Positions 12,085-24,863 of a stretch of DNA of 64,000 nucleotides are shown here, piece after piece. A model generated the notes under the pieces. That model was not told where the DNA came from. It saw nothing but the letters and a program-made list of their open reading frames with translations, and ran no database searches. The position numbers and the translations under genes are program-made. Origin of the DNA: Lytechinus variegatus (lineage: Eukaryota; Echinodermata; Echinoidea; Temnopleuroida; Toxopneustidae); NCBI RefSeq assembly GCF_018143015.1, contig NC_054749.1:35463000-35526999 (forward strand), given 5' to 3'. Position 1 is the stretch's first letter. The number at the start of each line of letters is the position of its first letter.

Positions 12085-15000
12085 AAAAGAAAGAGAGAGG
12101 GGGAGGGAGAGAGCAGGATATGGGGAGGGGAAAGTGGTATAACAATATGGTATATCCATAGAGCTATTGTAATAGCTCCATGGTATATCTTTCTTTTTTA
12201 GGACGACTTGCTGTAATTCGTTTATGATCTTGACTTGGACTTTAAAATACTCTCCTTTCTTGTATTCTGACAAAAAAAGTGGAAGGTTACGGCTGTGATT
12301 ATTCAAAACATCATTTTCATCGTGATGTAAAAAACATTATAATCAACTTTTTTTTTGTATATTTACACTGATTTGCCGATTTCAGTATTTGACTTTGATT
12401 GCATTTGGGGGTGGGAGAGGCATCTGATTACAATCATAATGATTTTATCACTTGTGCATTGTGGGTAATCATACAAGACAAGGAGTGAAAAGAAATGAAG
12501 AGCTTTACATTCAACAGTCGAGTCAATGTAATTTGTTTAGTGAATGGTTATGTCTTATATTATGAAACTACTATCAAACGGGTAAATGAGTCTCCGTTCT
12601 CTATGTAATGCATACAAACCATGTCTACCATTTATATGGGTTATTGATGAGTTATTTTCGGACCCCGTGGTTACGATCGAAAGTCCTTGCAATGCAGAGT
12701 TCTTCTACTGCATGTAATCGCATTGCAACCAAATTACTAGATGATCAGCGGGGATATTTATCAAGCATTCACACTCCCTTCGCCTTTTCTTATTAAATCT
12801 TTTTTTTACATAATTATAACTAAAGATACTTAAACATGAACAGTCGAAATCAAAGATAAAATGTAACTGTATACAGGATAAGATCATTATCTGATTATTG
12901 ATAGGAATTAAGTCAGGCCTACTTGGAACTACAATCCAGTGCAATCGGATTATATAAACAAATTCTTCTGTGCACTGCACTTGTAAATCTTCATCAGAAC
13001 TAACTGATCGATTTTAATGTGCTGTCTATGTTTACTTAACGGTACATTACAGCTGAAAGGCGATATATTATTACAGTTTATTATAAATGTCAAGTCTAAA
13101 TAAATAAACTGAAGAGCCTCTCCGTGATTTATTGTGACTAGGCACTCCCGTCTCCATTACACATAAAAACAATAGTTTCTGTCTGATCATGGGCACTTAT
13201 ACAAATGAAATATGATATTTGTGCAATATTACCTATCCTCCTACTCCTAAAAATGCTCTACATGCATATTATCGATTAATTCAGTTTTACATTTTACATC
13301 GAAAGAAAGAGCTCATATGATTATATTTTATGACTCCTGCTTGAAACCATTCGAGTATATAATGGTACTAGGCATTATCGCATGCCAATCACGATTGGTA
13401 TTAATACTGACAACCAATTTGCGGTTAGTTTGTTGTCATCCTTAGAGTGAATCGTAACTGGTTTAGCATTTGCTTGTAAGTAATGCAGGGAAAGATTGAT
13501 TTAGAACACGACTTTTTATTCGGCGGCAATTACAGTCTCATGATTTTGGAGCAAATGATTCCCTAAAACACTGCCTCCAAGCTCATATAGGTTCAACAAT
13601 TGGATGATTCATGCTCTTTTTATCGCATCAAATTACTACAGACCGGCCCTAAATCAACAGAATATATATACATATATTGTTCCTTTTTGTATTTTGGAAA
13701 AAGAAAGTTGACAGCATTTTCCATTCGTTCCCCATAAACAGTGTGAGGACAATCTCTTATAGAAATAAATAATCGAGTTGAAGATTCTCCTTTTCCATAA
13801 AATGTAAAGTAGACTTTCTCTGACGGTAGATTGCATCGTCGAACGATGGACATCAGTAATACTAAAAAAAAATCGTTTCGTTGTGCATAGGTTAGAACTA
13901 TAAAGATCTGAACAAATAAAGGATATTAGCAGGGAAGGCCTAATGATAACAAATAACATAATTACGACCATTCATATTTCACAGACTTAATCTGAATTGT
14001 GAAAGCATTGAGCTACTAACGGATCTCCATGGTGAAGTTGATAATAATTCGTGGGATGAATGTTTGATTAGTCCATAAGGCGCAAAGTTCTGCGCTTCTC
14101 AAATTGGTGGTGATCAAAAATCTTAAGAAAATTCGCAAATACAACGCGATATAAGAAGATTGCTGTTATCATGCATGGGATAGTAATCTGAGACACACAA
14201 GTTATAAGGCAAACCTCAAGGTGCATACTTTCTGTGAATTACGCAAAATAAAATGCATGACACCGTGTACTATTTTGAGTGAAAGTTAGCGTTTGTTGCA
14301 TTTCCTGAATTAAGCAAAATGATTTCCGAAAAAAGAACTATATCCTCGATAAATCAACCACCTTTTCTTTGATAAAAATGACTGAAAGGGAATAAATAGA
14401 TAAATGTGTGCACAAATGCCGATTAAAGGGGATTGAAACAAAACTCAACCGAAATCGCTGTGAAATGTGTCATATCACTCACACCAACGGTAGGCTGATT
14501 ATCAGCTAACTAGCCAATTCTTATTAGATGTTAACCCCTCGAATTTTGGAAAAATTGTGTCTTGTAACCTCATGTAAAACATTGCACTTGATGATGATTT
14601 TTTGTTTATAGTGAGGACTTTTGAAATTCCTTTCTAATTCATTCGTCAACTTAACGTCCGGTAACTTTGTTTTCTACTGATAACAATAAAACGAACATAA
14701 AACATGAATAGCAATCACATGCATGTTAGATAGATGCATATCTTCAGTGGCTGTAGACCCAGCCTAAAAACATAATCAAACTTCATTTGCATCACAATAC
14801 AATTACTAATGGAAATCAATAACACAAGTGTTATCAACACGATGATTCCAATTAGGTCGGTCCATATAAAGGAAAAAAAGTAATAAACAATATTCTTCAT
14901 TATCTTGATACTTGGACGCATACACCACGGCAGTAACGATAAATTTCCCTTGGGAGCAAAATATGCATGGAATCCAAATATTAATGGCCATTAGTTTGTA

Positions 15001-15437
15001 GTCGATCATGTGTCGTTTATTTTTTTTGTCTCAGAGTGGATAGTTGAATATTGATGGGCTAGATTTTTATGTTATCCGTTGAATTTCCCAAATGACAATA
15101 TTTCAATCACGAGCAATATTAATCAGTCACTAATGAGTATGAGGACGTTGTTAGCATAATGACACGCCATGCTGTACATTGATTCTTGGTACACCATCTA
15201 GATTGGTAATTTTCTTTCGACCTTTTTTAATGAGGGGGGGGGGGGTGGTAATTAGATTTTGAATTTTAAATAATCCTGAAATTACTGTACTGAAATACTG
15301 ATTGTGTAGTATAGGGACATGTGATAACTAACCAATTCGATTAGATAACGTTATAAAAAGTAGCAAATAACCCATCTCTTCGTAAGTAGCAATACGTCTA
15401 CAAGTTTGTCAGTCTGTAGCCCACTAAAGATGACCCA

Positions 15438-15440
15438 TAT

Positions 15441-15487
<47 letters not shown>
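15438..15487. repeat. (TA)n microsatellite
   Basis: About 50 bp of alternating TA with a single C interruption near 15453. Confidence 0.95.
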
Positions 15488-15490
<3 letters not shown>

Positions 15491-17229
15491 CGTATAATTG
15501 ATTTATGAAATTTTGGAGAGTTCCAATAAAGTTCATTCAAAGTTTAATACATTTCTGAACATTCCTGAAAAAATCCTGTCAGCTATGTACAATGATAAAT
15601 GCATCATTTCATATTCATAGATTTCTGAAGAAGCGAAAGAAAATCAGGGTGGTAATTACAGAAGAATTACTCAATGAGTAACAGACATATATGTTAAAAA
15701 CACAATGTCACTGAATTACAAATCTCAAATTTACAATTTTGGAGTGTCGATAGTGGTAGTGTAAATTCGTGTCGTACATTAAGTTTTTTCCCTCACTTCT
15801 CTTCTGAGCTATCTAAATTACTGTAACACGTCCTCATAAAATCGTTTTGTCAGAGGAATATAGGAGTAAGTGATGTATACTTTTGCATAACCAGTGCCAA
15901 AGAGGCATTACATCATCAGCCACTCATTAATCGCCACACTTTATCATGGGTATTGCAATAGCAACACAAAATGCCTATCGGATTTTTTTCGAACTTTCAC
16001 CAATTCCTTTATCTCATTTTATGTATATTTCATTAAAAAGTGTTTAAAAAAATATGAATTCCTATAAATATGTTTAAGAAACGCCGGATAGAAACATTTC
16101 GGATTTACAACAAAATTATGGGTAAAAGAAGGTGGTTTGTTTTTCTTTTCAGGAAACCCTAATGATATATCTCCATCTAGAATACGACTCGTAATCAACC
16201 TTCTTTTCCAAAGGAGCCTCTACACAATCGCGATAATGTCAATAAATTTGGATGGCCAGGGTCTACATGCATGCTTGCTCGCAATCGATGACGAGATCAT
16301 AGCCGAGGTCAGTTATAGCCTTACTGTGATTGATTACGGAGAGAGGCAGAAATGACAGAGGAATGGGAGAACTATCGCCCTTAGCAAAATCATTAAGGTA
16401 ATACCATTATGAAATAATTCAGAGGGGAATGAAGAAAACGTATGCTATTTCGAAGAAAGGGGTTCATGCAAAAATGATGTAAGAAGATTGTGATTACAAG
16501 TAAATCATACTGTGAATTAGAATGAACATGCAAGGTTGTAACACCTTCTGTAGAAAAAGAGAGAAAGTAGAGAGTGGGATGGGAGGCAGGGATGGGAGGG
16601 GGTGAAGATTATGACCGCCGTGATATCGTCTGACGTAATTGATGAGGCAAACAGTAGGTAACAATTATATCGACAAAAGAAAAAAAATCTGGAAAAAGCC
16701 AGTAAAATAGGCAATACCACGTGGTTTCTGCATCAACCGTGCAAAATGCTTGAATGCGCGTATGCATGAATGCTTATCATATCGACATAGGTGGGGGATT
16801 TATATAAAAAACTCCCTCTGGAAAATCGTGTCAATTTAGTGTTTCTCCCGCTAACATTTTTCCTTCAAAATACCCTGTACGTGACGCTTTCCTTCGTGGT
16901 CTCATTAAAACGTACATGTGTATGCCACCCTTATAAAATATTTGTATAGATTAATGGAATATCATTATTTAATGACAGGTGTTTTTATGGTGTCGCAAAG
17001 AGTTTTGTTTCTTCTCACGACTGCCAAATATTTATTTTATTTCATTATTTGATAATGTCAATGTCAATTTTATTCTACGTTTCAGGATTTCTATTTTCCC
17101 GCTCTGATTAAGCTCTTTGCGATCCTGATGAAATTCAACTCTTTGGAAGTAAATGTTACACTCAACTACATTTTTTTAGGAAGAGCAGCCATTTCCATCT
17201 TAATTTAATTTCTATTGAAAAATAGTATA

Positions 17230-17405
17230 CTTATTTAAAACCTCCAATGTGTTGCCCAAATTGTGTAAGTGTTTTTTTTTCACAACATATGTATTATTAT
17301 TTTTGTTTCTTTGCAACGGATACAAATACTTATGTTTATATATGGTACACAATTTGTTTTTGTTTGATGGATGTGAAATAAAATTGAAATTGAAATTGAA
17401 AATTA
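17230..17405 (+). mobile_element. 5'-truncated LINE 3' end
   Basis: The stretch ends 'TGGATGTGAAATAAAATTG' followed by tandem 'AAATTG' units (about 17384-17405). This is the typical 3' terminus of CR1/L2-like non-LTR retrotransposons, which end in short tandem repeats rather than poly(A). Upstream 'TATGGTACACAATTTGTTTT' fits a LINE 3' UTR. No reverse-transcriptase frame is present, so this is a dead-on-arrival insertion. Related tails occur at 47.3 kb (plus), 54.3 kb (minus) and 60.9 kb (minus). Confidence 0.6.
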
Positions 17406-18048
17406 AATTGGTCACTCAAACTGCACTAGCGTCTAAATATGCTATGCTATTAATAACGTCCTTTTGTCCTTTGCAAACTGCAAGGCTCAAACATGTCTAA
17501 ATTTTGCTCTTTGTCATGTTTGTTGACCTAGACCCTGATCGAGACTTTGATCAACAAGTGGGTCTCCACGCCAAGATTATATAGCACATATCAAATTTAC
17601 TGTGCCTTCGGTACACAAGGCATTATAGGCTGCACATTCAGACCCTTAACTCGAGTGAAGGGTTTGCACAGCAGACTAGTTTTAACCCCCCCCCCCCCCT
17701 TTCTCTAACCACACCCCCGTCTCTCTATCTCTTTCTCTGTCTGCCTGCACTTTGTCTGGTCGTCTCTGTCTATCTTACCATATGTTTCTCTTCCTCTAGA
17801 TCTGATGGTGTAATAATGCGGAAGTGAAAATATCGTATGTCTTCCTGGCGCTCTTTCCTGCAAATCTATGCAATCCATACATTGAGTTTATGATATACCC
17901 AAAGATGATAATATATTCACACAGAATTTAGCCCGCCCATTCCACCTGTTGCCAGGGGCGTTGATCTCACAGCTGGTAATATAATAACACGGGTCCTCTT
18001 ATTCCCTCAGTGAATAAATAACATCAACGAATAGATAACCTCCGTCTC

Positions 18049-18070
18049 ACACACACACACACACACACAC
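18049..18070. repeat. (CA)n microsatellite
   Basis: Eleven uninterrupted CA units. Confidence 0.95.
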
Positions 18071-19833
18071 AAAATTGTTTAAAGATATCGGAATATCAGT
18101 TCCATGTCCATGCTCTTCTTATAAACCCCAATGTCAGATATATCTAGTAAACCATATGGTAATGTATCGTATTTTAAATGTATATTTCATTTGTATCCCA
18201 TATAATTCTCAAGATTTTATATATATTTTTTATCATAAATCACTTTATTTTGGGGGTAGGAGCTAAACTAATAGGGACCATTAATACGTAGGTCCATTGT
18301 TGCAAAATATAGCGTGCTGCCAGGTAATTCATTTGTACATTGTGTTGCAATATTAACAATATTTTTTTATGACAAACCTGGGTTTAAGAACTTAAACTCT
18401 TGAAAGGGAAATTTATCGTTGAAAAAGGGGGTGCGATGTGACTACGGTGTGGAATCTCTTAGAGCAAAACCTAATAATGGTAATACTGATTATAATATGG
18501 AGCATTATCCTAGCCTCGCCTTTAATTATTATAAATTCACCTTCCAATCATGGCAACGGCTCAGTTAAAAAGAGATTGGGATAGAACGATTGTTAAATTG
18601 GCGTGGGGTTCCACAAGGTTTCTTACTATCTCCTTAAAGAAAGTTCTTTATAATCTTGCGTTATTACCGGCAATAAAAGACCTTCGGCTCCGTGCATTCC
18701 CATTTAATCACGGTGAAAGGATGACCAATCAGTGTGTCCAAATAGGCATGAAACCCATTCCCTCCAAGCCATAGACCATGGTCTAATCACAGAGCTCATC
18801 TACTGGTCATGATTAATTACCAACCAATGTTTGCCTCTTAGGAGGCTGATCAAACATTTCTCATGATTCGTCGCCACGTTGTCCGGGAATGACTTCGATA
18901 TGAGATCCATTATGCAACATGCATCATACACTTCATATTTCTGACTTTTCTGAATGGATTTCCAGGAGTGATATTTGAAGAGAATGGAAACATGAAATAA
19001 ACTTGAATTTAACAAGCACACATGCCAAAGATGCTGAACAAGAGAGAGACGGAAAGAGAGGGGGCAGGGGAAATCAGATAACTATCAACCTTACTTCGCT
19101 ATCCCTTAATCACGTTAATGCTATAGTTTCCCTACGCGGTATTATCTACAGTGTCTCGTTCTTTCATATTTTCTCTATTTCAATAATGCCCTTTTTTCAA
19201 TGGACCCGTGCAGTAAAAGCTACTCTGTTCACCAATAGAAGTTTGCTTTCTTCATTTAATTTAGCATTTTTTCATCAAAGGGCTCAGTTCAAAACAATTT
19301 TACATTCATTATTTATCCATTTATTTCTCAATCTCTCCCTTCAGAGAATCTGCTTGTCTTTTTCCACCTCTCATATGAGACTCTTTCTCATTTATTTATT
19401 TGGTCCTTTGTTTTCAGGTACAGACGTTCATGCCAATCAGTTACTCTGATAACCTAACCATTCTCCCTTACACAAGCGCACTATACCCCTACTCTCCATA
19501 AAGGCTGTACCCGCATCCTCTTTCTTATTATTCATCATCATCGCTTCACGGTATACATGCTATACCGGAGCCACAGTGGCTGCATATATCCACTAAAAAT
19601 TTAGTTCGGAAGCAGGAAATGGATGGGCTTTCAATATTCATGCGAGTACAACCCCTTGTCAATACCAGCACTTTCGTCACTAAGTATCATTCTAGTGTAT
19701 AGTCTCATGATATCATATGCGATTACGAACTTCGCGGAACCCAAGCCCAATTTTGTCTGTGAGTGGGGTTGTGTTAGGGGGCTTGTTACCATCGTCTGCG
19801 TTCGCAGAGCGGGGTTGGAGCGGGAGTGGCCGC

Positions 19834-19873
19834 ACCCTTTCGAGAAAACAAAATGAGCTTTTCTCGAAAGGGT
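19834..19873. repeat. Perfect inverted repeat (15-bp stem, 10-nt loop)
   Basis: 'ACCCTTTCGAGAAAA' (19834-19848) is followed by a 10-nt loop and its exact reverse complement 'TTTTCTCGAAAGGGT' (19859-19873). A third, imperfect copy of the right arm, 'GAGCTTTTCACGAAAGGCGG', starts at 19922, 67 bp downstream of the matching 'GAGC' at 19855. No gene is attached. It may be a transposon end remnant or a cruciform-prone sequence. Confidence 0.85.
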
Positions 19874-21267
19874 TGGTTAAGGGAGGGGGTCAAAATAACG
19901 CACCTTTTTAGACAACCGGGGGAGCTTTTCACGAAAGGCGGTGCTGAGTAATCTTGTGAACCAGTTGTTTATTTGTGTGTCTGTGTAAATTTTGTGAGGG
20001 TATAGAGGCCGTATAAGAGGTGAGTTTGTGTTGGGGGAGGGTGTGGGTGCATGTGTGCCATCTTTGGAACACTTCAACGGACATTTGAATATAAAAAAAG
20101 AAGGAAAGAAGGAAAAAACACATTTTTTTGCATTTAGGCTTATTTATTTCAATAGTCTCGGCAGTGCACACATCGACCGTGTTCTAACGTCAACTATATA
20201 TTACATCCGTACCAGCTAGCACCTTGCGAAGGAAAGCCAGTTTCAAAGTAATTGCTTCAGTGGTGGGGGGGGGGCTTCGGGCGCTTGCCCATTTTCATTG
20301 ATCAGTAAAATCTGTTCTCATCAGGTCTGCCAAAGTTGGTTTTCGATATTGTGTGCGACAGGTTCTATTTCAACTTGTCAAATCCGTCATAATTGATCAA
20401 AAAAGATTCTTCACAACCACAACATCATTGCAACGATTAGAAAAGTCAATTTAGACATGCTTACTACCCATTATCAAAATTGATGTATGTGGTAATGGAA
20501 ACTGCGACGTAATTCAACCACGAATTATCAGATAAATGCTCGTCAAATTACCATGATGAACAAACTTATCAGGCGTTACGATTATACGTACATGTAATTT
20601 TTAAAAAGTCACCTAATCTTGAATTATCTGAACAATATAGACCGCATTGGAGGGGATGTCCGTAATTAGCGCCTAAATGTGTTTTTTTTTAAATAACTAC
20701 GCGCTAATGTCAGCAATTGGTAAATAGTAGTGTAATGTAGTCTATTAAAAGCTTGAAGCAATAAATTTAAGTAATAGCAGCAGCATTATTTCTGTTTTAA
20801 AAAGCATAATTTATAGACAGTAACATAGGTGGAATGCCATCATTTAGCATGTCTGACACTTTTTTATACTAGTCATCCATATGCGGTCAAACAGAGTGAA
20901 GTGGGGAAGGGGTAAATAATTCTTAAAATAACGAGTGGTATAAAAGTGACTTTTCGAGCAAAATGGGAGTTAATCTTTGTAATTTTCCTTTCATAAAAAA
21001 GGTCTACTGCACTACCCGGTCATCCCTAAGTAACGAAATGCTATGTATACATTCATACGCGGCAAATTGCAGCTTCATAACTAAAGTAGCGTGGCGTACA
21101 ATATCAGTCCATCACAGCGTGAATTATACGATGGCTGATGTTGTCTTCAATGCAAACCCAGGGTGTATGTTTATTGCTGGTTCACTCGCTTGTTTTAACA
21201 GCTACAATGGTAGACTTCAATAATCTGCTATTTGAAGCGGTGAATTGCTCGCGAAACCCTGCATAAG

Positions 21268-21352
21268 TCTGCCCTCTTTTGCAAGGATACCCGGACTCGA
21301 ACGCCAGTTCACCCGTGTCCGATAGCTACGCCCTCCATTCGCAAATAACATT
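21268..21352 (-). repeat. Possible tRNA-derived SINE fragment
   Basis: On the minus strand a weak A-box-like 'GGGCGTAGCTATCGG' is followed about 30 nt later by a good B-box-like 'GTTCGAGTCCGGG'. The implied cloverleaf is poor and the anticodon arm is not convincing, so a functional tRNA gene is unlikely. It may be the head of a decayed SINE. Confidence 0.3.
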
Positions 21353-23628
21353 AATTGTTGACAATTAACCTTGGGGTTGTGTGTTTGCAGAGTCAAGGAG
21401 AGACCGTGTGAGGAGCTGAGTGTGTAATTTGAACCCCCTGCCTTAAAAAAACACATGGATAGAATTACACTAACGAATCAGTCTTGTGACTTATCATGAA
21501 CTGGTAGCCAGAGAGAAAACATTGACAACATTGATGATAAATGATTATAAGTATTTGAAACGGTGGATATCACTGTTTAACACCAGTCATGGTTAAAACG
21601 GTGGATACGATATGAGCACCAAGAGGCTATTATTTTCAAACATTATCTAAATCTAAAAACACGGACAAATCACAGCTTTAATAAATGTGTTTGCCTTTTA
21701 TCAAATAAGTCATGCCACAGGCCTAAAGTAGACCACCGCAACAGTCATATATCGCGATTTATACACATTCTTCACTCGCTTAATGAAAGTTTGATTAAAT
21801 TACAAATGATATCATTAATCTGCTTGAAAGAGAGATACCAAAAGTATAAAGATTCGGATTCAAATTGAAATCTATGTATAAGTTGTCAAACTCACACCTC
21901 ATGGCAAGATTTCCCAATTTTACGAAGAAACCCGGTGAATAGATTTTGCAACTCTGAAGTGATAACAGTAAAACAATAGCAAGTATTCAATATTCAAGAT
22001 ACGAAAGTTATTTATGGGTAGAGTTTCGGAGTCAGATATTGGAATAAAGCGATGGATGGCTGTTCGCAGTAAACCCATTAATGTGCAAATTTGAACCATC
22101 ATTATTCATCACTGTTTCCTCAAAAATATTTTTTTTCAGAGTGTAATATATCTATTGATCGAGTAGTTGAGACTTATGACAACATTTCGAAAGGGCAGGA
22201 TAATGCATTTTCTCTGCATGTCCATTGCTCTTTATCGGTGCAATTTATCATAACTCGCAGTTAGCATTAATGCATATGCCGTTGTAAATGAACGCAATTA
22301 AAACGCAAATCGTTCTCTGTTCGCTAAATTGCTTTTCCGACATTGCTGGCAGCTACATGTATTTCTCCTCATAAAACATTGATTTGAATGGTTTCCATAT
22401 TCATCTACAAGCAAATGAGCGAATCGAAATAGCAATGCAAAACCTCTCCCATAAATCAATGATTTTATCGCCTCCTCCACCATTTGGGTCGTTCTAGGGC
22501 AGGAAAACCTTTACAATTATATCTGCGACCTTGTGTCTACACTTTTGACGGATGAATATATCTGGAATTGCTATTTTGTAACATGAATACATGTGTGTCA
22601 ATGGATCGAATCAGATAAGTAAAATTACTCAAAACGTCTCAGCATTGCTTTAAAAAAATATCAGTTATTTTAATGGCAATACGGCAGCACTTATAACTAA
22701 ATTAATGTCTCCATGCTTTGAAGGAATAGCAAGGACATGTATGGACTACTACCTGCACAAAATAAAATTGACCTGTTTATAATCGTATTCAGGTGCATCA
22801 ATGCCTTTTCAAAAATCTGTCAATTACATTGTATTGGTGCAACAGCTAAGCATAGTAAGGTAATTATATTACACGTGACCCACTCAGACCACGGAAAAAA
22901 TGACAGATTGCCCTCTTAATTTTGCGGTTAGTTGATACATATCATAAAAAAGTTATACCATGTATACGGATGTACATACAGGGCTTACTATCTATGTAGA
23001 AAGACATAAGGCCTATGTGCAGGGTATCGTCATATCCGTAATCTATATTAAAATGAATTTAAAATGCGATAGCTTCAGTTTTCATGGGTAATGTATTATT
23101 TACATATTGTAGAAAAATACGGGTCTTGTAGAAATGGGGAACCAAGCAGTAGGAGGACACAATATGCTTATCGTTAAATAATATTATGCGCATGTCGCAT
23201 TTAACCATATGAATCTCACCTCTGTCAAGAAAATATACTACTACATTTGTTAAATCAGATAATTGTTGTAGAAAGTTCAGACTATCAAAGACTGTAATAA
23301 GTTATTTACGTGATTTGCTATGGTTAAGCAAAACCAACCTTGGTCTACATAGTCTGAATGAGATCTTTTCTAGATATCCATGAATATATACTTACTAGAG
23401 AATCGAATACAGGTGCATTAATGCACGTGTTGAGTTAACTGACCTAAAACAATCACTGGCGGAAATGTCAATACGTGGGTATGCCAGTTTAAAACGGACC
23501 AGATACTATGATGACATATGTTTTAAATTTCTTGTCACACGATTCTACGCAGAACTGGTCCTGTGCTATGAATTTTAAAACTTTCTCACCTGTTCTATTG
23601 AACAGTTTAGCTTCTAACATGCTTACAC

Positions 23629-23925
23629 TGTTAAAAAGCGTGATTATACAGAAAAATAGAAGATTTTGCAGAAAGCAATAACAAAATTATTCTGTAAATT
23701 CATAAAATGTGAGTTTTTCTGCAATTTATTAAACAGAACAGTTCCGTTTAAAATGGGGAAAAGGGTGTTTTATTGAAGGAATTTTGTAAGATTCCATACA
23801 CCAAATACCAATTTCCTGTAAGATTACGCAATCTGGTAAGCTTACAGGTGTTCTCGAGATTCTGCTGCAGGAGCTTTTTTATTTTAAGGATATTTTTTCT
23901 AACAATATAAGGGCCTTTTCACACG
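23629..23925. repeat. Interspersed repeat ('CTGCAATTTATTAAACAGAACAG' family), copy 1
   Basis: The block opens 'ACACTGTTAAAAAGCGTGA' and contains 'TTTTTCTGCAATTTATTAAAC', 'AAAAGGGTGTTTTATTG' and 'GATTCTGCTGCAGGAGC'. Its core aligns with 38315-38370 ('TTTTCTGCAAATAAACAGAAC ... AAAAGGGTGTATTAC'), so it is a dispersed family with two copies in this window. It is non-coding. The right boundary is approximate. Confidence 0.6.
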
Positions 23926-24863
23926 TGAATATTGAATCATCATTGTAATGATGATTGCAGGCGTTGTGATTCTTAGCAATTTGTTCTAGTTTGGTTTCAC
24001 ATGTGCTAAATAATCGTCTTTAGCCTCATTTTTCGCTGGACTCCTCATTCAATATTCGATTTTATGCTTTTTACCGTGTAAAAGGGCGGTAATTTTAATG
24101 GTGATTTTGAATCGGATATGGCTAGTTTTCAAAGTGTAGATACACTTTGGTGAAATAATGAATTAATATTGTTCATTTGCCTGAAAACGAATCGTGAGCA
24201 TTGACCCAATGAAGCGATTACACGCTTTTGCGACCTCTTGTATTGTTCCCAAACAGCGTTGATGAAAATGCAGATCAAGAAGGTGAACATAATTACACGG
24301 TAACACGATTTAAATACACCCAGAATTGTTTCAAATGCTGAATGCAGTTAGATTAATCAAATAGAAATACAGTTTAAGAACATAACGTAAAATGTTAAAA
24401 TTGCAAACCATGATCCTTAAGAAAAAAAATCAACATCATTATCACCAACAAGAACATCATCAGCAACATCAACATCAACAGTTTGCAACGCCTTCAATCT
24501 CATACGTTTTGCTGTATCAGGAAAGAAAAAAATGGTGAATAGATAAACATGTATGGATTTTACAATTTGCCAGAATTTTTTTTGACTGATTTTCTTTATC
24601 AAAGAGGACTAGGAAATGATACTCGATTAATTGTTTCCTGACCGTTTTCAACTTGATCAAACTAACCCTCACTCCCGCGCAGTTTGAAACTTGGGTGTGA
24701 ATGACTTTAGGCTTTAATCGTGGTAATAGCAAATAATTCTGATTTTAGGTGACATCTTTGGAACAGAGAACATCAGCAAAAACATCTCACATTTTGCAGA
24801 TAACAATGAGAGTTTCTTCCCATTCATTCTCTCACAGATGGAATAAAGTCCAGATTTACTTAC
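23926..24863 (-). other. Start of intron 1 of the receptor guanylate cyclase
   Basis: This follows the GTAAGT donor of the exon at 24864-25436. It contains a CAT/CAA-rich low-complexity patch (about 24430-24480) and no recognisable exon. The intron must extend leftwards, because nothing in 1-24863 could be identified as the next ligand-binding-domain exon. Confidence 0.5.

Larger units (their letters stand above)
11456..17229. other. No gene recognised; microsatellites only
   Basis: No exon-like frame was recognised. The stretch holds a (GATA)n array at about 12039-12084 followed by GA-rich sequence, a G run at about 15234-15245, and a (TA)n array at about 15438-15487. Frames reported as open across the GATA and TA arrays are repeat artefacts. 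Confidence 0.5.
17406..23628. other. No gene recognised; hairpin and microsatellite only
   Basis: No convincing exon. Contents noted: a poly-C run near 17687-17699, a (CA)n array at 18049-18070, a perfect 15-bp-stem hairpin at 19834-19873, a G run near 20263-20273, and a possible tRNA-derived fragment near 21270-21350 on the minus strand. The longest frame (19003-19449, 148 codons) has no recognisable domain and is close to the length expected by chance. Confidence 0.5.

Noticed and set aside
11951..12306. Minus-strand Ser/Leu/Tyr/Ile-rich frames
   Set aside because: Translations of the GATA and GA-rich repeats.
19003..19449. 148-codon plus-strand open frame
   Set aside because: Hydrophobic/Ser-rich translation from T-rich DNA with no recognisable motif; length near chance expectation.
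24714..24863. C-terminal extension of the cyclase open frame beyond the donor
   Set aside because: The family block ends at PMLSA exactly at a GTAAGT donor, and the following residues do not resemble any receptor cyclase. It is intronic read-through.
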